This document shows positions 43,773-52,417 of a DNA stretch of 64,000 bases, piece by piece; position 1 is the first letter of the stretch, and every line of letters starts with the position of its first letter. Source of the DNA: Polyangiaceae bacterium (lineage in GTDB: Bacteria; Myxococcota_A; Polyangia; Polyangiales; Polyangiaceae); NCBI GenBank assembly GCA_020846005.1, contig JADLEQ010000034.1, forward strand, positions 1 to 64,000, given 5' to 3'. The position numbers were made by a program, and so were the translations under genes. Under the pieces are notes generated by a model. The model ran no database searches and was not told the origin of the DNA. It saw nothing but the letters and a program-made list of their open reading frames with translations.

Positions 43773-44656
43773 GCCGGCGGCGTCGTCCTGGTCGCGGGCC
43801 GGGTCGCGCGCTGGTCGCGGCGTCACCCCTGCTCGCCGCGGCGTGCTTCTCGTCGCCTACCCCGCTCGCGCCGGGCGTCGGGGGCTCGGTCGGCGCGCCG
43901 CAGCACGGCGTGCTGACGGACGGCGTCGAGCTGCCCGCCGGCGGCCCGGGGTTCGTTCGCTACCGCCCGCACGGCCAGCACCACTGGGGTACCCCGGTCC
44001 TGGTCGCGGCGGTCGAGCGAGCCGCCGCGCGGGTCTCCACGGAGCGCGGCGGCGAGCCGCTCGTCGTGGGCGATCTCTCGGCGCGTCGCGGCGGGAAGAT
44101 CCCGGGACACCGCTCCCACCGCTCCGGCCGCGACGTGGACCTCCTCTTCTACACCACGACCCCGGAGGGCGCGCCGGTACGGAGCCCAGGGTTCCTTCAT
44201 TTCGGGGCCGATGGCCTCGCGCGCGTCCAGGGCACGGACGACTACGTCCGCTTCGACGTCGCGCGCAACTGGGCGCTGATCGAGTCGCTGGTCGGCAGCG
44301 AGGGCGCGCCGGTGCTCTTCATCTTCGTGAGCCGAGAGCTCGAGGCGCTGCTCCTCGAGTGGGCGTTCGCGCTGGGCAGCCCCGACTCGCTCCTCCTCCG
44401 CGCGGCGACGGTGATGCTCCAACCCGGAGACAGCACGCCGCACGATGATCATTTCCACGTCCGCCTCGCGTGCAGCGCGGAGGAGGCGCTGCGGGGGTGC
44501 GACGGCGGCGGCCCTCGGTGGCGGTGGCTCCCGCCGCTCGAGGAGGCCGCGCCCCTCGACGACGCCCTGCTCGCCGCCATCGCGGAGGACGAGGGCCCGC
44601 CGGCCGCGCCCGAAGACTCGGCGGGAGACGACGCCCCCCAAGATGACTCGAGCTGA
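43769..44656 (+). CDS. mepA: Penicillin-insensitive murein endopeptidase (MepA/M74-like), lipoprotein
   Basis: 295 residues. Basic leader and lipobox (SPLLAAAC). The M74 zinc sites are present: GHRSHRSGRDVDLLF and PHDDHFHVRLAC, plus GDLSARRGGKIPG. It should cut the D-Ala-meso-DAP cross-link of peptidoglycan in the periplasm. It has an acidic C-terminal tail. ATGA overlap with plsB; the following methyltransferase starts 14 bases before its stop. Confidence 0.9.
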   Translation: MSRRRRPGRGPGRALVAASPLLAAACFSSPTPLAPGVGGSVGAPQHGVLTDGVELPAGGPGFVRYRPHGQHHWGTPVLVAAVERAAARVSTERGGEPLVVGDLSARRGGKIPGHRSHRSGRDVDLLFYTTTPEGAPVRSPGFLHFGADGLARVQGTDDYVRFDVARNWALIESLVGSEGAPVLFIFVSRELEALLLEWAFALGSPDSLLLRAATVMLQPGDSTPHDDHFHVRLACSAEEALRGCDGGGPRWRWLPPLEEAAPLDDALLAAIAEDEGPPAAPEDSAGDDAPQDDSS

Positions 44657-45581
44657 GCTCCCGCCGCTGGCGCGCCCGGCGGTCGAGCTCTACGAGGGCG
44701 ACTGCCTGGAGCTCCTCGCTCGGCCCGAGCACCGCGCTCGGCAGTTCGAGCTCGTGTACGTCGATCCGCCGTTCAACACCGAGCGGGCCCACGGCGCCCG
44801 GCGAGGACCGGGCTGGCGCCACGAGGGCCCGGCGGCTTTCCATGACGCGCACGGCGGCCTCGACGCCTTCCTCGCGTACCTCGAGCCGCGCCTGGTCGCG
44901 GCGGCCGCGCGCCTGGCGCCCGGCGGCAGCCTGTGGGTGCACCTGGACCACCGCGCGGTGCACGAGGTCAAGGTGCTGCTCGATCGCGCGCTCGGGCGCG
45001 ACGCGTACCGCGCGGAGATCATCTGGGTGCCGGGCAACGGGGCCCGGCGCAGCGCCGGCCCCGCCGTCACGCATCAGACGCTCCTCGTCTACGCTCCCGG
45101 CGCGATGCTGTGGAACACGGACGACCCCATCCTCCGCGAGCCCTACGCGGACCGCAGTCTCGCGATCCACTTCCGGAAGGTAGACGGCGACGGCCGGAGA
45201 TACCGCGAGCGGGTCGCTGGCGGACGAACGTATCGCTACTACGCCGACACCGGGCGGGCCCTCGGCAGCGTGTGGACGGACTGCCCGGCGATGGGCGCGA
45301 ACACGCCCTTCGCGCGAGAGGCCACTGGATACCCGACCCAGAAGCCGGAGCGCCTCCTCGAGCGCATCGTCCGAGGCGCGACGCGGGCCGGAGACGCCGT
45401 GCTCGATCCGATGTGCGGCTCGGGGACGACGCTGGCGGTCGCGGCGCGACTCGGGCGCCCGAGCCTCGGCATCGACGCGAGCCCGCTCGCCTGTTCGGTC
45501 GCGCGCGCGCGGCTCGGGCTGGGCGCGGCCCCCGCGCCCACCGCGCCGCGCCGCGTCACCAGACGCGCCCGCGCTTCATGA
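44643..45581 (+). CDS. Site-specific DNA methyltransferase (beta-class, N6-adenine or N4-cytosine)
   Basis: 312 residues from ATG 44643. The catalytic motif DPPF (YVDPPFNTERAHG, about residue 41) comes first and the AdoMet-binding motif DPMCGSGTTLAV late (about 257), with YPTQKPERLLERI before it: order typical of beta-class amino-methyltransferases. The target-recognition region lies between (about 55-235). No restriction endonuclease is adjacent, so it is an orphan, perhaps regulatory, methylase. It overlaps mepA by 14 bases and the convergent small gene by 26 bases. Confidence 0.92.
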   Translation: MTRAELPPLARPAVELYEGDCLELLARPEHRARQFELVYVDPPFNTERAHGARRGPGWRHEGPAAFHDAHGGLDAFLAYLEPRLVAAAARLAPGGSLWVHLDHRAVHEVKVLLDRALGRDAYRAEIIWVPGNGARRSAGPAVTHQTLLVYAPGAMLWNTDDPILREPYADRSLAIHFRKVDGDGRRYRERVAGGRTYRYYADTGRALGSVWTDCPAMGANTPFAREATGYPTQKPERLLERIVRGATRAGDAVLDPMCGSGTTLAVAARLGRPSLGIDASPLACSVARARLGLGAAPAPTAPRRVTRRARAS

Positions 45582-45861
45582 AGCGACGCGTGCTCGGCGC
45601 GTGACGCGCGGTGCCGACCTCGAACTGGTGCTCGACCCGCGGGATCTCGACCACGACCTGGGGCTGGGCTCGCCGCCCGACGATCACGACCGGCGCTACC
45701 TGCTGCTCCGGGCTCCGGCCGGCGCGCGCCGCCGCGGCGCGCTCGGCGAGCTCCGTGCGTGCGGTCGCGCGCCGCACCGGCCGCGCCGCCGCGAGCGCGG
45801 GGACGGCGAGCACCGAGGCGCTGATCACGATCGAGAGCACTACACGGGAACGGCTGCGCAT
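45556..45861 (-). CDS. Small exported basic protein of unknown function
   Basis: 101 residues from ATG 45861. Signal peptide MRSRSRVVLSIVISASVLAVPALAAARP. The mature part is Arg/Ala/Val-rich (RATARTELAERAAAARA, VVIVGRRAQPQVVVEIPRVEH), ending RRFMKRGRVW. The gene overlaps the end of the DNA methyltransferase gene on the other strand. ATG 45876 upstream is an alternative. No family. Confidence 0.55.
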   Translation of the reverse strand: MRSRSRVVLSIVISASVLAVPALAAARPVRRATARTELAERAAAARAGRSPEQQVAPVVIVGRRAQPQVVVEIPRVEHQFEVGTARHAPSTRRFMKRGRVW

Positions 45862-45944
45862 GGTGGCACCTCTCATGGTTCTCGTCCGACCAGCGCCGCG
45901 GCGCTGGGCTTGGGTGGTGCGCGCGTGAGACCCGTGCGGGCGGG

Positions 45945-47351
45945 CTAGCTCTTCCACGCGGTGTGGAAATCTCCGTCGCGGTCCGTCCGCTTGTACGTGT
46001 GCGCGCCGAAGTAGTCTCGCTGCGCCTGGATGAGGTTCGCCGGCAAGCGCTCGCTCCGGCAGGTGTCGTAGTAGGCGAGCGACGCGCTGGTGGCCGGGAC
46101 GGGCACGCCGGCCTGGGCGGCGAGGGCGACGACGCGGCGCCAGCTCGCCTGCCGCGCGGCCAGCTCCTCGGCGAACGACGCGTCGAGGAGCAGGTTGGGG
46201 AGCTTCGCGTCACGCTGGAACGCGGCCTGGATCCGGCCGAGGAACGCCGCGCGGATGATGCAGCCGGCCTTCCAGATCCGGGCCATCTCGGCCAGATCGA
46301 TGCCCCACGAGCGCTCCTCGCTCGCGGTGCGGATGAGGCGCATGCCTTGCGCGTAGCTGACGCACTTCGACGCGTAGAGCGCGGCGCGAACGTCGGCCAC
46401 GAGACCCACCTTGTCCACCGCGGGCTGGCCCGAGGCGCCCGCCAGCACGCGGGCACCGAGCACGCGCTCCTCGCGCGCGCTCGAGAGCACCCGCGCGTCC
46501 ACGGCAGCGGCGATGGTCGGCACCGCGACGCCGAGCTCGGCGGCGTCCTGCACCGTCCATTTGCCCGTCCCTTTCATGCTCGCCACGTCGACGATGAGGT
46601 CGACCAGCGCCTGGCCCGTGTCGCCGTCGTGCTTGCGGAAGATGTCCGCCGTGATCTCGATCAGGAAGGACTGCAGCTCGCCCCGGTTCCACTCGGCGAA
46701 GGTGTCCGCGAGCTCCGCGTTGGAGAGCCCTCCGAGCCCACGCAGGATGGCGTACGCCTCGGCGATGAGCTGCATGTCGCCGTACTCGATGCCGTTGTGG
46801 ACCATCTTCACGTAGTGGCCCGCTCCACCGGGGCCGACGTACGCGACGCACGGGCCATCGGGGACCTGCGCGGCGATCTTGCCGAGCACCGGCGCCAGCG
46901 CCTCGTACGCGGCGCGATCGCCGCCAGGCATCATCGACGGGCCGTGCCGCGCCCCCTCCTCCCCTCCGGAGACGCCCATGCCGAAGAAGCGTACGCCCGT
47001 CGGCGCGAGTTCGCGGGCGCGGCGCTCGGTGTTGGCGAAGTACTCGTTACCTGCGTCGACGAGCAGGTCCCCCGGCTCGAGCAGCGAGCGGAGGCGATCG
47101 ATGGTGTCATCCACCACCTGCCCCGCCTTCACCAGCATCACGATCCGGCGCGGGCGGGAGAGGGCGCCGACCAGCTCCCGCAGCTCGGCGAACGCCCGCA
47201 CCTGCTTGCCCTGCCCGTCGCGCTCGAAGCGCGACACGGCGTCCGGCCAGGCGTCCCAGCCGCCCACGGAGAAGCCCTTCTCCTCCATGTTGAACGCCAG
47301 GTTCCGCCCCATCACACCGAGGCCCACCATGCCCATCGCCAGGTCCGTCAT
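45945..47351 (-). CDS. gnd: 6-phosphogluconate dehydrogenase, decarboxylating
   Basis: 468 residues, the usual size of the NADP-dependent long form. Rossmann motif GLGVMGRNLAFNME (about 10-23), GVSGGEEGARHGPSMMPGG, catalytic Lys in AGHYVKMVHNGIEYGDMQ, and the C-terminal AQRDYFGAHTYKRTDRDGDF. It converts 6-phosphogluconate to ribulose-5-phosphate, CO2 and NADPH. It ends with TAG, which shows TAG is used as a normal stop in this genome. Divergent from the hydrolase gene (80-base gap); the zwf-opcA-pgl operon lies 3.5 kb away. Confidence 0.97.
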   Translation of the reverse strand: MTDLAMGMVGLGVMGRNLAFNMEEKGFSVGGWDAWPDAVSRFERDGQGKQVRAFAELRELVGALSRPRRIVMLVKAGQVVDDTIDRLRSLLEPGDLLVDAGNEYFANTERRARELAPTGVRFFGMGVSGGEEGARHGPSMMPGGDRAAYEALAPVLGKIAAQVPDGPCVAYVGPGGAGHYVKMVHNGIEYGDMQLIAEAYAILRGLGGLSNAELADTFAEWNRGELQSFLIEITADIFRKHDGDTGQALVDLIVDVASMKGTGKWTVQDAAELGVAVPTIAAAVDARVLSSAREERVLGARVLAGASGQPAVDKVGLVADVRAALYASKCVSYAQGMRLIRTASEERSWGIDLAEMARIWKAGCIIRAAFLGRIQAAFQRDAKLPNLLLDASFAEELAARQASWRRVVALAAQAGVPVPATSASLAYYDTCRSERLPANLIQAQRDYFGAHTYKRTDRDGDFHTAWKS

Positions 47352-47431
47352 GGGTGGGGAGCGTAGGCGACTCCCGAACGCGCGTCGACTCCCGCGCCGC
47401 GACCCCAGCGTGCTATCGGCGCGAGCGGACC

Positions 47432-48349
47432 ATGTCCGCACCCCGCTCGCCCCGCCCGAACGAGCCTCGAGCCGAGCCGCTCGCGCTCCGGGGGCACGAC
47501 GGCCTGGGGATCGCCGCGGACCGCTGGGCGCCGCCGCCCGGGGTGCCGGAGCGGCGGGCGACGGTCGTGCTCGCCCACGGCGGCGGGCAGACTCGCCACG
47601 CCTGGGCCGCCACCGCGCGGCAGCTCGCGCGCCTCGGGTTCGCCACCGTCGCGGTCGACCAGCGCGGGCACGGGGACAGCGAGTGGTCCCCGGCCGGCGC
47701 CTACGCGCTCGAGGACTTCGGCGCCGACCTGGCGCGCGTCGCCGGCGTCACCGGGCCGCGGACGGTGGTGGTCGGGGCCTCCCTGGGCGGGCTCGCGGCG
47801 CTCCTGTCCGGCCTGGGCGCGCCGCTGCCCGGCGCGGCGCCCGCCGCGATCGCCGGCCTCGCGCTGGTGGACATCGCGCCCCGCATGGAGCCGTCCGGGG
47901 TCGAGCGCATCCTGGGCTTCATGCGCGCCCACCCAGGCGGCTTCGCCTCGCTCGACGAGGCGGCGGACGCGGTGGCCGCGTACCTCCCGCACCGCGCCCG
48001 GCCACGGGACACGCGAGGGCTCGAGCGCAACCTGCGCCGACACGCCGACGGGCGCCTGCGCTGGCACTGGGATCCGCGCTTCCTCGCGGCCGAGCGCTAC
48101 GAGAACCCGCTCGCCGCGGTCGAGAGACTGGAGCGCGCCGCGGCGGCGCTGACGGTGCCGACGCTCTTGATCCGGGGCGCGTCCAGCGACGTGCTGAGCG
48201 AGGAGGCGGCGCGGGCGTTCCTCGCCATCGTCCCGCACGCGAGGCTGGTCGACGTCCGCGAGGCGACCCACATGGTGGTCGGCGACGACAACGATCGCTT
48301 CGGCGCGGCGCTCGTGAGCTGGCTCGCCGAGCTGGAGGCGCGCGCGTGA
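47432..48349 (+). CDS. Alpha/beta hydrolase
   Basis: 305 residues from ATG 47432. Oxyanion/HG region VVLAHGGGQTRHAWAAT, nucleophile elbow GASLGG (Ser near 112), acid region LLIRGASSDVLSEE, and catalytic His in EATHMVVGDDND. The arrangement with a lid (about 150-220, helical) resembles peroxidase/epoxide-hydrolase-type folds; substrate unknown. The next gene encodes a PaaK-like adenylating enzyme 62 bases downstream, so the two may share a pathway (inference). Confidence 0.88.
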   Translation: MSAPRSPRPNEPRAEPLALRGHDGLGIAADRWAPPPGVPERRATVVLAHGGGQTRHAWAATARQLARLGFATVAVDQRGHGDSEWSPAGAYALEDFGADLARVAGVTGPRTVVVGASLGGLAALLSGLGAPLPGAAPAAIAGLALVDIAPRMEPSGVERILGFMRAHPGGFASLDEAADAVAAYLPHRARPRDTRGLERNLRRHADGRLRWHWDPRFLAAERYENPLAAVERLERAAAALTVPTLLIRGASSDVLSEEAARAFLAIVPHARLVDVREATHMVVGDDNDRFGAALVSWLAELEARA

Positions 48350-48410
48350 CGGCCCGGCCGCCGCGCCCCGGGCCCGGGCTGCGGCGGCGCGGGAGCGCGG
48401 GAGCGCGCGC

Positions 48411-49766
48411 GTGACCGAGCGCCCGACCTCGATCGTCTCGACGCTCGGTCACGCCGCCGCGAGCCTGCCGCGCGGCCAGCTCCTCCGCGCGGCGGACGAC
48501 CTCCTCGACCGCGCCGCGCGCCTCGACCCCGCGACGCTGCGCCGGCACCAGGGGCGGCAGCTCGCGCTGGTGCTCGCCCACGCTCGCGCGACGGTGCCAT
48601 TCGACCGCGAGCGCCTCCGGGCGATCCGGTTCGATCCAGAGCGACACGACTGGGCCGAGGTGCTGCGCGACGTGCCGCCGCTCGATCGCGCCCGAGCCCA
48701 GGAGGTCGCCCCGCAGCTCGTGAGCCTCGACCCGCCACCCGGTCACGCGCCGAACGGCTACACTCTGACGAGCGGCTCCACGGGCCGGCCGCTCCGGGTC
48801 CTCGGCACGCCGGCCGTCGCCTTGGTGAACCTCGCGCTCGACCGCCGCTTCCACCGATGGTGGCGCCGCGACCCGGGGCGCCGCGCGGCCATCGTCACCA
48901 ACGTGCTGGACCCGGCGCGGGGCAGGCCCCCGGACGGCGACCTCGCGAACGGCTGGTTCCCGGGCGAGCGCTGCGGCGAGACGCGGGTCCTGAGCGTCGC
49001 GGTCCCGATCGACCAGCAGCTCGCGTGGCTGGGGCGCCTGCGCCCGAGCTACCTCGTCACGTTCCCGAGCAGCGCGGCGGAGCTCCTACGTCACGCGCTC
49101 CGTACGGGCGCGCCCCACCCGGGGGTGGAGCACCTCTGCACGTCGAGCGAGCCGGTCCCCGAGCACCTCCGTGCGCTCGCGACCCTGGCGTGGGACGTCC
49201 GGGTCGCCGCGACGTACAGCGCGAGCGAGGTCGGGCCGATCGCGTTCGAGCACCCCGAGGGTCCCGGCTACTTCGTCCAGGCCGAGAACGTGCTGGTGGA
49301 GGTGGTGGACGACGCGGGCCGACCGTGCGCGCCCGGTGAGCTCGGGCGGGTGCTCATCACGACGCTGCACAACTTCGCGATGCCGCTCGTCCGCTACGAG
49401 CTCGGCGATCGCGCGGCGTGGGGCGCGCCGTGGGCGGGGCTCCCCGCGCACCCCGTGCTGGAGCGCGTGGTGGGACGGGTGCGCCACCTGGCGCGCCTGG
49501 CCGACGGCAGCCGAGCCTGGCCGTACTTCCGCCACGATCGGCTGGTGCGCATCGCGCCGTTCCGGCAGTGGCAGCTCGTCCAGAGCCGACCCGGCGAGGT
49601 GGTGGCGCGCGTAGTGGCCACGCGCCCGCTCACCGACGCCGAGCGCGCCGAGGTGGCGAGCGTCGCCTGCGAATTCGTGCCGTTCGATCGCGTCAGCGTG
49701 GAGGAGGTGGCGGCGCTCCCACGCGGCCCGGGCGGCAAGTACGAGGACTTCGTCTCGAGCTGCTGA
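48411..49766 (+). CDS. PaaK/CapK-like AMP-forming adenylating enzyme
   Basis: 451 residues from GTG 48411. Adenylate-forming signatures: TLTSGSTGRPLRV (about 118-130), YSASEVGPIAFE, LITTLHNFAMPLVRYELGDRA, VGRVRHLARLADG, and a C-terminal GGKYEDF. The layout matches phenylacetate-CoA ligase and CapK relatives, which act on aryl or acyl acids; the substrate cannot be told. It probably activates a carboxylic acid with ATP to an acyl-adenylate or CoA thioester. Confidence 0.85.
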   Translation: MTERPTSIVSTLGHAAASLPRGQLLRAADDLLDRAARLDPATLRRHQGRQLALVLAHARATVPFDRERLRAIRFDPERHDWAEVLRDVPPLDRARAQEVAPQLVSLDPPPGHAPNGYTLTSGSTGRPLRVLGTPAVALVNLALDRRFHRWWRRDPGRRAAIVTNVLDPARGRPPDGDLANGWFPGERCGETRVLSVAVPIDQQLAWLGRLRPSYLVTFPSSAAELLRHALRTGAPHPGVEHLCTSSEPVPEHLRALATLAWDVRVAATYSASEVGPIAFEHPEGPGYFVQAENVLVEVVDDAGRPCAPGELGRVLITTLHNFAMPLVRYELGDRAAWGAPWAGLPAHPVLERVVGRVRHLARLADGSRAWPYFRHDRLVRIAPFRQWQLVQSRPGEVVARVVATRPLTDAERAEVASVACEFVPFDRVSVEEVAALPRGPGGKYEDFVSSC

Positions 49767-49789
49767 CGCGAGGCCGACGGCCCCTGCTC

Positions 49790-50710
49790 CTAGCTGCAGG
49801 CAGAGCCGACGTGGCCCTCGCTGCACCACGCGTTGAAGGAGATGCCGCCGTCCTGGTCGGGGTAGAGATCGAGCTGCAGCTTCTCCGAGTACATCGCCGG
49901 ATCGACCCGCCTGACGTTCCCACAAGCGTCCGTGATCACGAGCTCGTCGAGGAGGAGGTAGGCGGCGCCCGCCGCGCCGGGGATGTCGAAGCCGGCGGTC
50001 GGCCCGACGAGCTCGACGGCGCCGGAGTGGCAGGCGTACGTGTACCCGCCGTCCGAGTCGAGGGTCGCTACCTGGACCCGGTACGTGCCCGACCGCTGCT
50101 CGCCATACTGAGACAGATCGAAGGTGATCCGCCCCGTCGCCGGGTCGAACGCCAACACCCCTCCGAAGGAGTCCGCCAACGTCCAGCACGCGAAGTCGTT
50201 GGTGCCGGCCTCGTAGTAGTTGCACGGAGCGCACGTCGAGAGCGAGTAGTCGAAGCTCTCCCCCGGAGGGCAGAGGCCGGCCTCGATCGGCGCGTCGACG
50301 CCGGCGTCCCCACCACCCGCCCCCGCGGATGCGTCGGGGCCCGCGTCGGCGCCACCCGCGCCGCTGGAGCCGCTGCTGCCGCTGGAGCCGCTGCTACCGC
50401 TGGTGCCCCCGGAGCCGCTGCTCCCGCTGGAGCCGGAGCTGCCGCCCGAGCCGGAGCTGCCGCCCGAGCCGGAGCTGCCGCCCGAGCCGGAGCTGCCGCC
50501 CGAGCCGGAGCTGCCGCCCGAGCCGGAGCTGCCGCCCGAGCCGGAGCTGCCGGCCGAGCCGGAGCTGCCGCCCGAGGCGCCCCCCTCGGTCGAGCCGTCC
50601 GCCGTCCCGGCGTCGAATTGCTTCGACTTCGACGCGGAATCGTCATCGCAAGCGCCAGCGACCAAACCGAACGCGACCGAGCCGACCACGGGCACCCACA
50701 GCTTCCGCAT
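49790..50710 (-). CDS. Lipoprotein with Gly/Ser repeat spacer
   Basis: 306 residues. Signal and lipobox (VGSVAFGLVAGACDDD, Cys near 21). A Gly/Ser/Ala spacer (about 40-125) made of tandem GGSSGS units is followed by a Cys-containing globular domain (130-306; ESFDYSLSTCAPCNYYE, CWTLADSFGGVLAFDPATG, beta-rich). Probably anchored at the outer surface with the spacer holding the domain away from the membrane. Ends with TAG. Divergent from zwf. Confidence 0.8.
   Translation of the reverse strand: MRKLWVPVVGSVAFGLVAGACDDDSASKSKQFDAGTADGSTEGGASGGSSGSAGSSGSGGSSGSGGSSGSGGSSGSGGSSGSGGSSGSGGSSGSSGSSGSGGTSGSSGSSGSSGSSGAGGADAGPDASAGAGGGDAGVDAPIEAGLCPPGESFDYSLSTCAPCNYYEAGTNDFACWTLADSFGGVLAFDPATGRITFDLSQYGEQRSGTYRVQVATLDSDGGYTYACHSGAVELVGPTAGFDIPGAAGAAYLLLDELVITDACGNVRRVDPAMYSEKLQLDLYPDQDGGISFNAWCSEGHVGSACS
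50430..50573 (-). repeat. 18-base tandem repeat encoding GGSSGS spacer units
   Basis: Eight consecutive copies of an 18-base unit (one with a single change) in frame with the lipoprotein gene. Near-perfect identity at DNA level implies recent expansion or continued slippage, so copy number is likely to vary between strains without breaking the frame. Confidence 0.95.
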
Positions 50711-50857
50711 GACGGGCCCCTACCATGAGGCACCAGTGCGTGCCAGGCGCGGTCCTCCCGCGCGCGGGTCCGACGCGCCGCGCGAGGGATCCAACCGGGA
50801 GGCCGTCCGATCCGGGGCGCGCTTGCGCGCGCGCGACGGCAGGGCGACCATCGCGCC

Positions 50858-52417
50858 GTGCCCGAAACCCTCCCCCCTCCCGAGAATCCGCTCCGCGCGG
50901 GGATGGCGAGCGACCTCGCCGTCGACCCGTGCGTCCTCGTCATCTTCGGCGCCTCTGGCGACCTCACGGGTCGCAAGCTCGTGCCGGGGATCTACAACCT
51001 GGCGCGCAACCGCCTCCTCCCGTCGGCGTTCGGGCTCGTGGGCTTCGCCCGCCGCGCCCTCGGGGGGGACGGCTTCGCCGCCAAGATGCGCGACGCGGTC
51101 GCCACCCACTCTCGCCACAAGCCCATCGACGCGCGCGTGTGGGACGACCTCGCCAGCGGGATCGACTACGTACAGGGCTCGTTCGACGATCCGGAGGCGT
51201 ATCAGCGCCTCGCCGAGCGCCTGGCCCGGTTCGACGCCGAGCGCGGGACGGCGGGTGGGCGAACCTTCTACCTGGCGGTCCCGCCGGGCGACATGCGCAC
51301 CATCGTCCGGCAGCTGAAGGCCGCGGGCCTCTGCGACCCTCCCTCGTCGGACCCGAGCCGCCCGTACGCGCGCGTCGTCGTGGAGAAGCCGTTCGGCACC
51401 GATCTCGAGTCCGCGCGTGAGCTGAACCGCGCGCTGCTCGGCGAGCTCGACGAGCGGCAGATCTTCCGCATCGATCACTACCTCGGCAAGGAGACGGTGC
51501 AGAACCTCCTCGTGCTGCGCTTCGGCAACACGATCTTCGAGCCGCTCTGGAACCGCGATCACGTCTCGCACGTCGAGATCACCGTGGCGGAGCACATCGG
51601 CATCGAAGGGCGCGGCAAGTTCTACGAGGCCACCGGGCTCATGCGCGACATCGTGCAGAACCACGCGCTCCAGCTCTTCTGCCTGGTCGCGATGGAGCCG
51701 CCGGTGGCGTGGGACGCCGACGGAGTGCGCGACGAGAAGGTGAAGGCGCTGCGCGCGCTCCGCCCGATCCGCGGGCGCGACACGGTGGCGGCGCAGGCCG
51801 TGCGCGGCCAGTACGCCGCCGGCACCGTGCGCGGCGACGCCGTCCCCGCCTATCGCGACGAGCCCGACGTGGCGCGCGACTCCAGCGTGGAGACGTTCAC
51901 GGCGCTCTCGATGCACGTCGACAACTGGCGCTGGGCGGGCGTGCCGTTCTACCTCCGCGCGGGCAAGCGCCTCGGCAAGCGCGTCACCGAGATCGCGCTG
52001 CACTTCCGCCCCCTGCCCCACCCGCTCTTCCGCGGCGCCGCCGGCGCGACCGCCCAGCCGAACACGCTCTACTGCCGCATCCAGCCGGACGAGGGCATCG
52101 CGCTCCGCTTCGCGACCAAGATCCCCGGCCAGGCGATCGCGCTGCGCGAGGTCGCGATGGACTTCAGCTACGGCGAGGCCTTCGGCCACGAGACCCCGGA
52201 GGCGTACGAGCGGCTCCTGCTCGACGCCATGCGCGGGGAGGCCACGCTCTTCACGCGCCACGACGAGGTGGAGGCCCAGTGGGCGTACGTGGATCCGATC
52301 ATGCGGGAGTGGTCGAACGGGACGGTCCCGCTCGCGCTCTACGAGTCCGGGAGCTGGGGACCCGCGGAGGCGCACGCGCTCGTCGGGCGAGACGGGGTCG
52401 CCTGGAGCCGGCCGTGA
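50858..52417 (+). CDS. zwf: Glucose-6-phosphate 1-dehydrogenase
   Basis: 519 residues from GTG 50858 (an ATG at 50903 would remove 15 residues). NADP motif GASGDLTGRKL, EKPFG and catalytic RIDHYLGKETVQNLLVLRF. Catalyses the first step of the oxidative pentose-phosphate pathway. It overlaps opcA by 4 bases (GTGA), forming zwf-opcA-pgl. Confidence 0.97.
   Translation: MPETLPPPENPLRAGMASDLAVDPCVLVIFGASGDLTGRKLVPGIYNLARNRLLPSAFGLVGFARRALGGDGFAAKMRDAVATHSRHKPIDARVWDDLASGIDYVQGSFDDPEAYQRLAERLARFDAERGTAGGRTFYLAVPPGDMRTIVRQLKAAGLCDPPSSDPSRPYARVVVEKPFGTDLESARELNRALLGELDERQIFRIDHYLGKETVQNLLVLRFGNTIFEPLWNRDHVSHVEITVAEHIGIEGRGKFYEATGLMRDIVQNHALQLFCLVAMEPPVAWDADGVRDEKVKALRALRPIRGRDTVAAQAVRGQYAAGTVRGDAVPAYRDEPDVARDSSVETFTALSMHVDNWRWAGVPFYLRAGKRLGKRVTEIALHFRPLPHPLFRGAAGATAQPNTLYCRIQPDEGIALRFATKIPGQAIALREVAMDFSYGEAFGHETPEAYERLLLDAMRGEATLFTRHDEVEAQWAYVDPIMREWSNGTVPLALYESGSWGPAEAHALVGRDGVAWSRP

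Noticed and set aside
40406-44656. A single open frame of about 1400 codons covering the 39563 lipoprotein, plsB and mepA region on the plus strand
   Set aside because: Most of it is the Arg/Pro-rich shadow of plsB and the opposite-strand lipoprotein; only its last 295 residues, the mepA product, are real.
49767-49789. Short inverted repeat between convergent genes as a terminator
   Set aside because: The stem is only about four bases and no T-run follows, so it is not supportable as a Rho-independent terminator.
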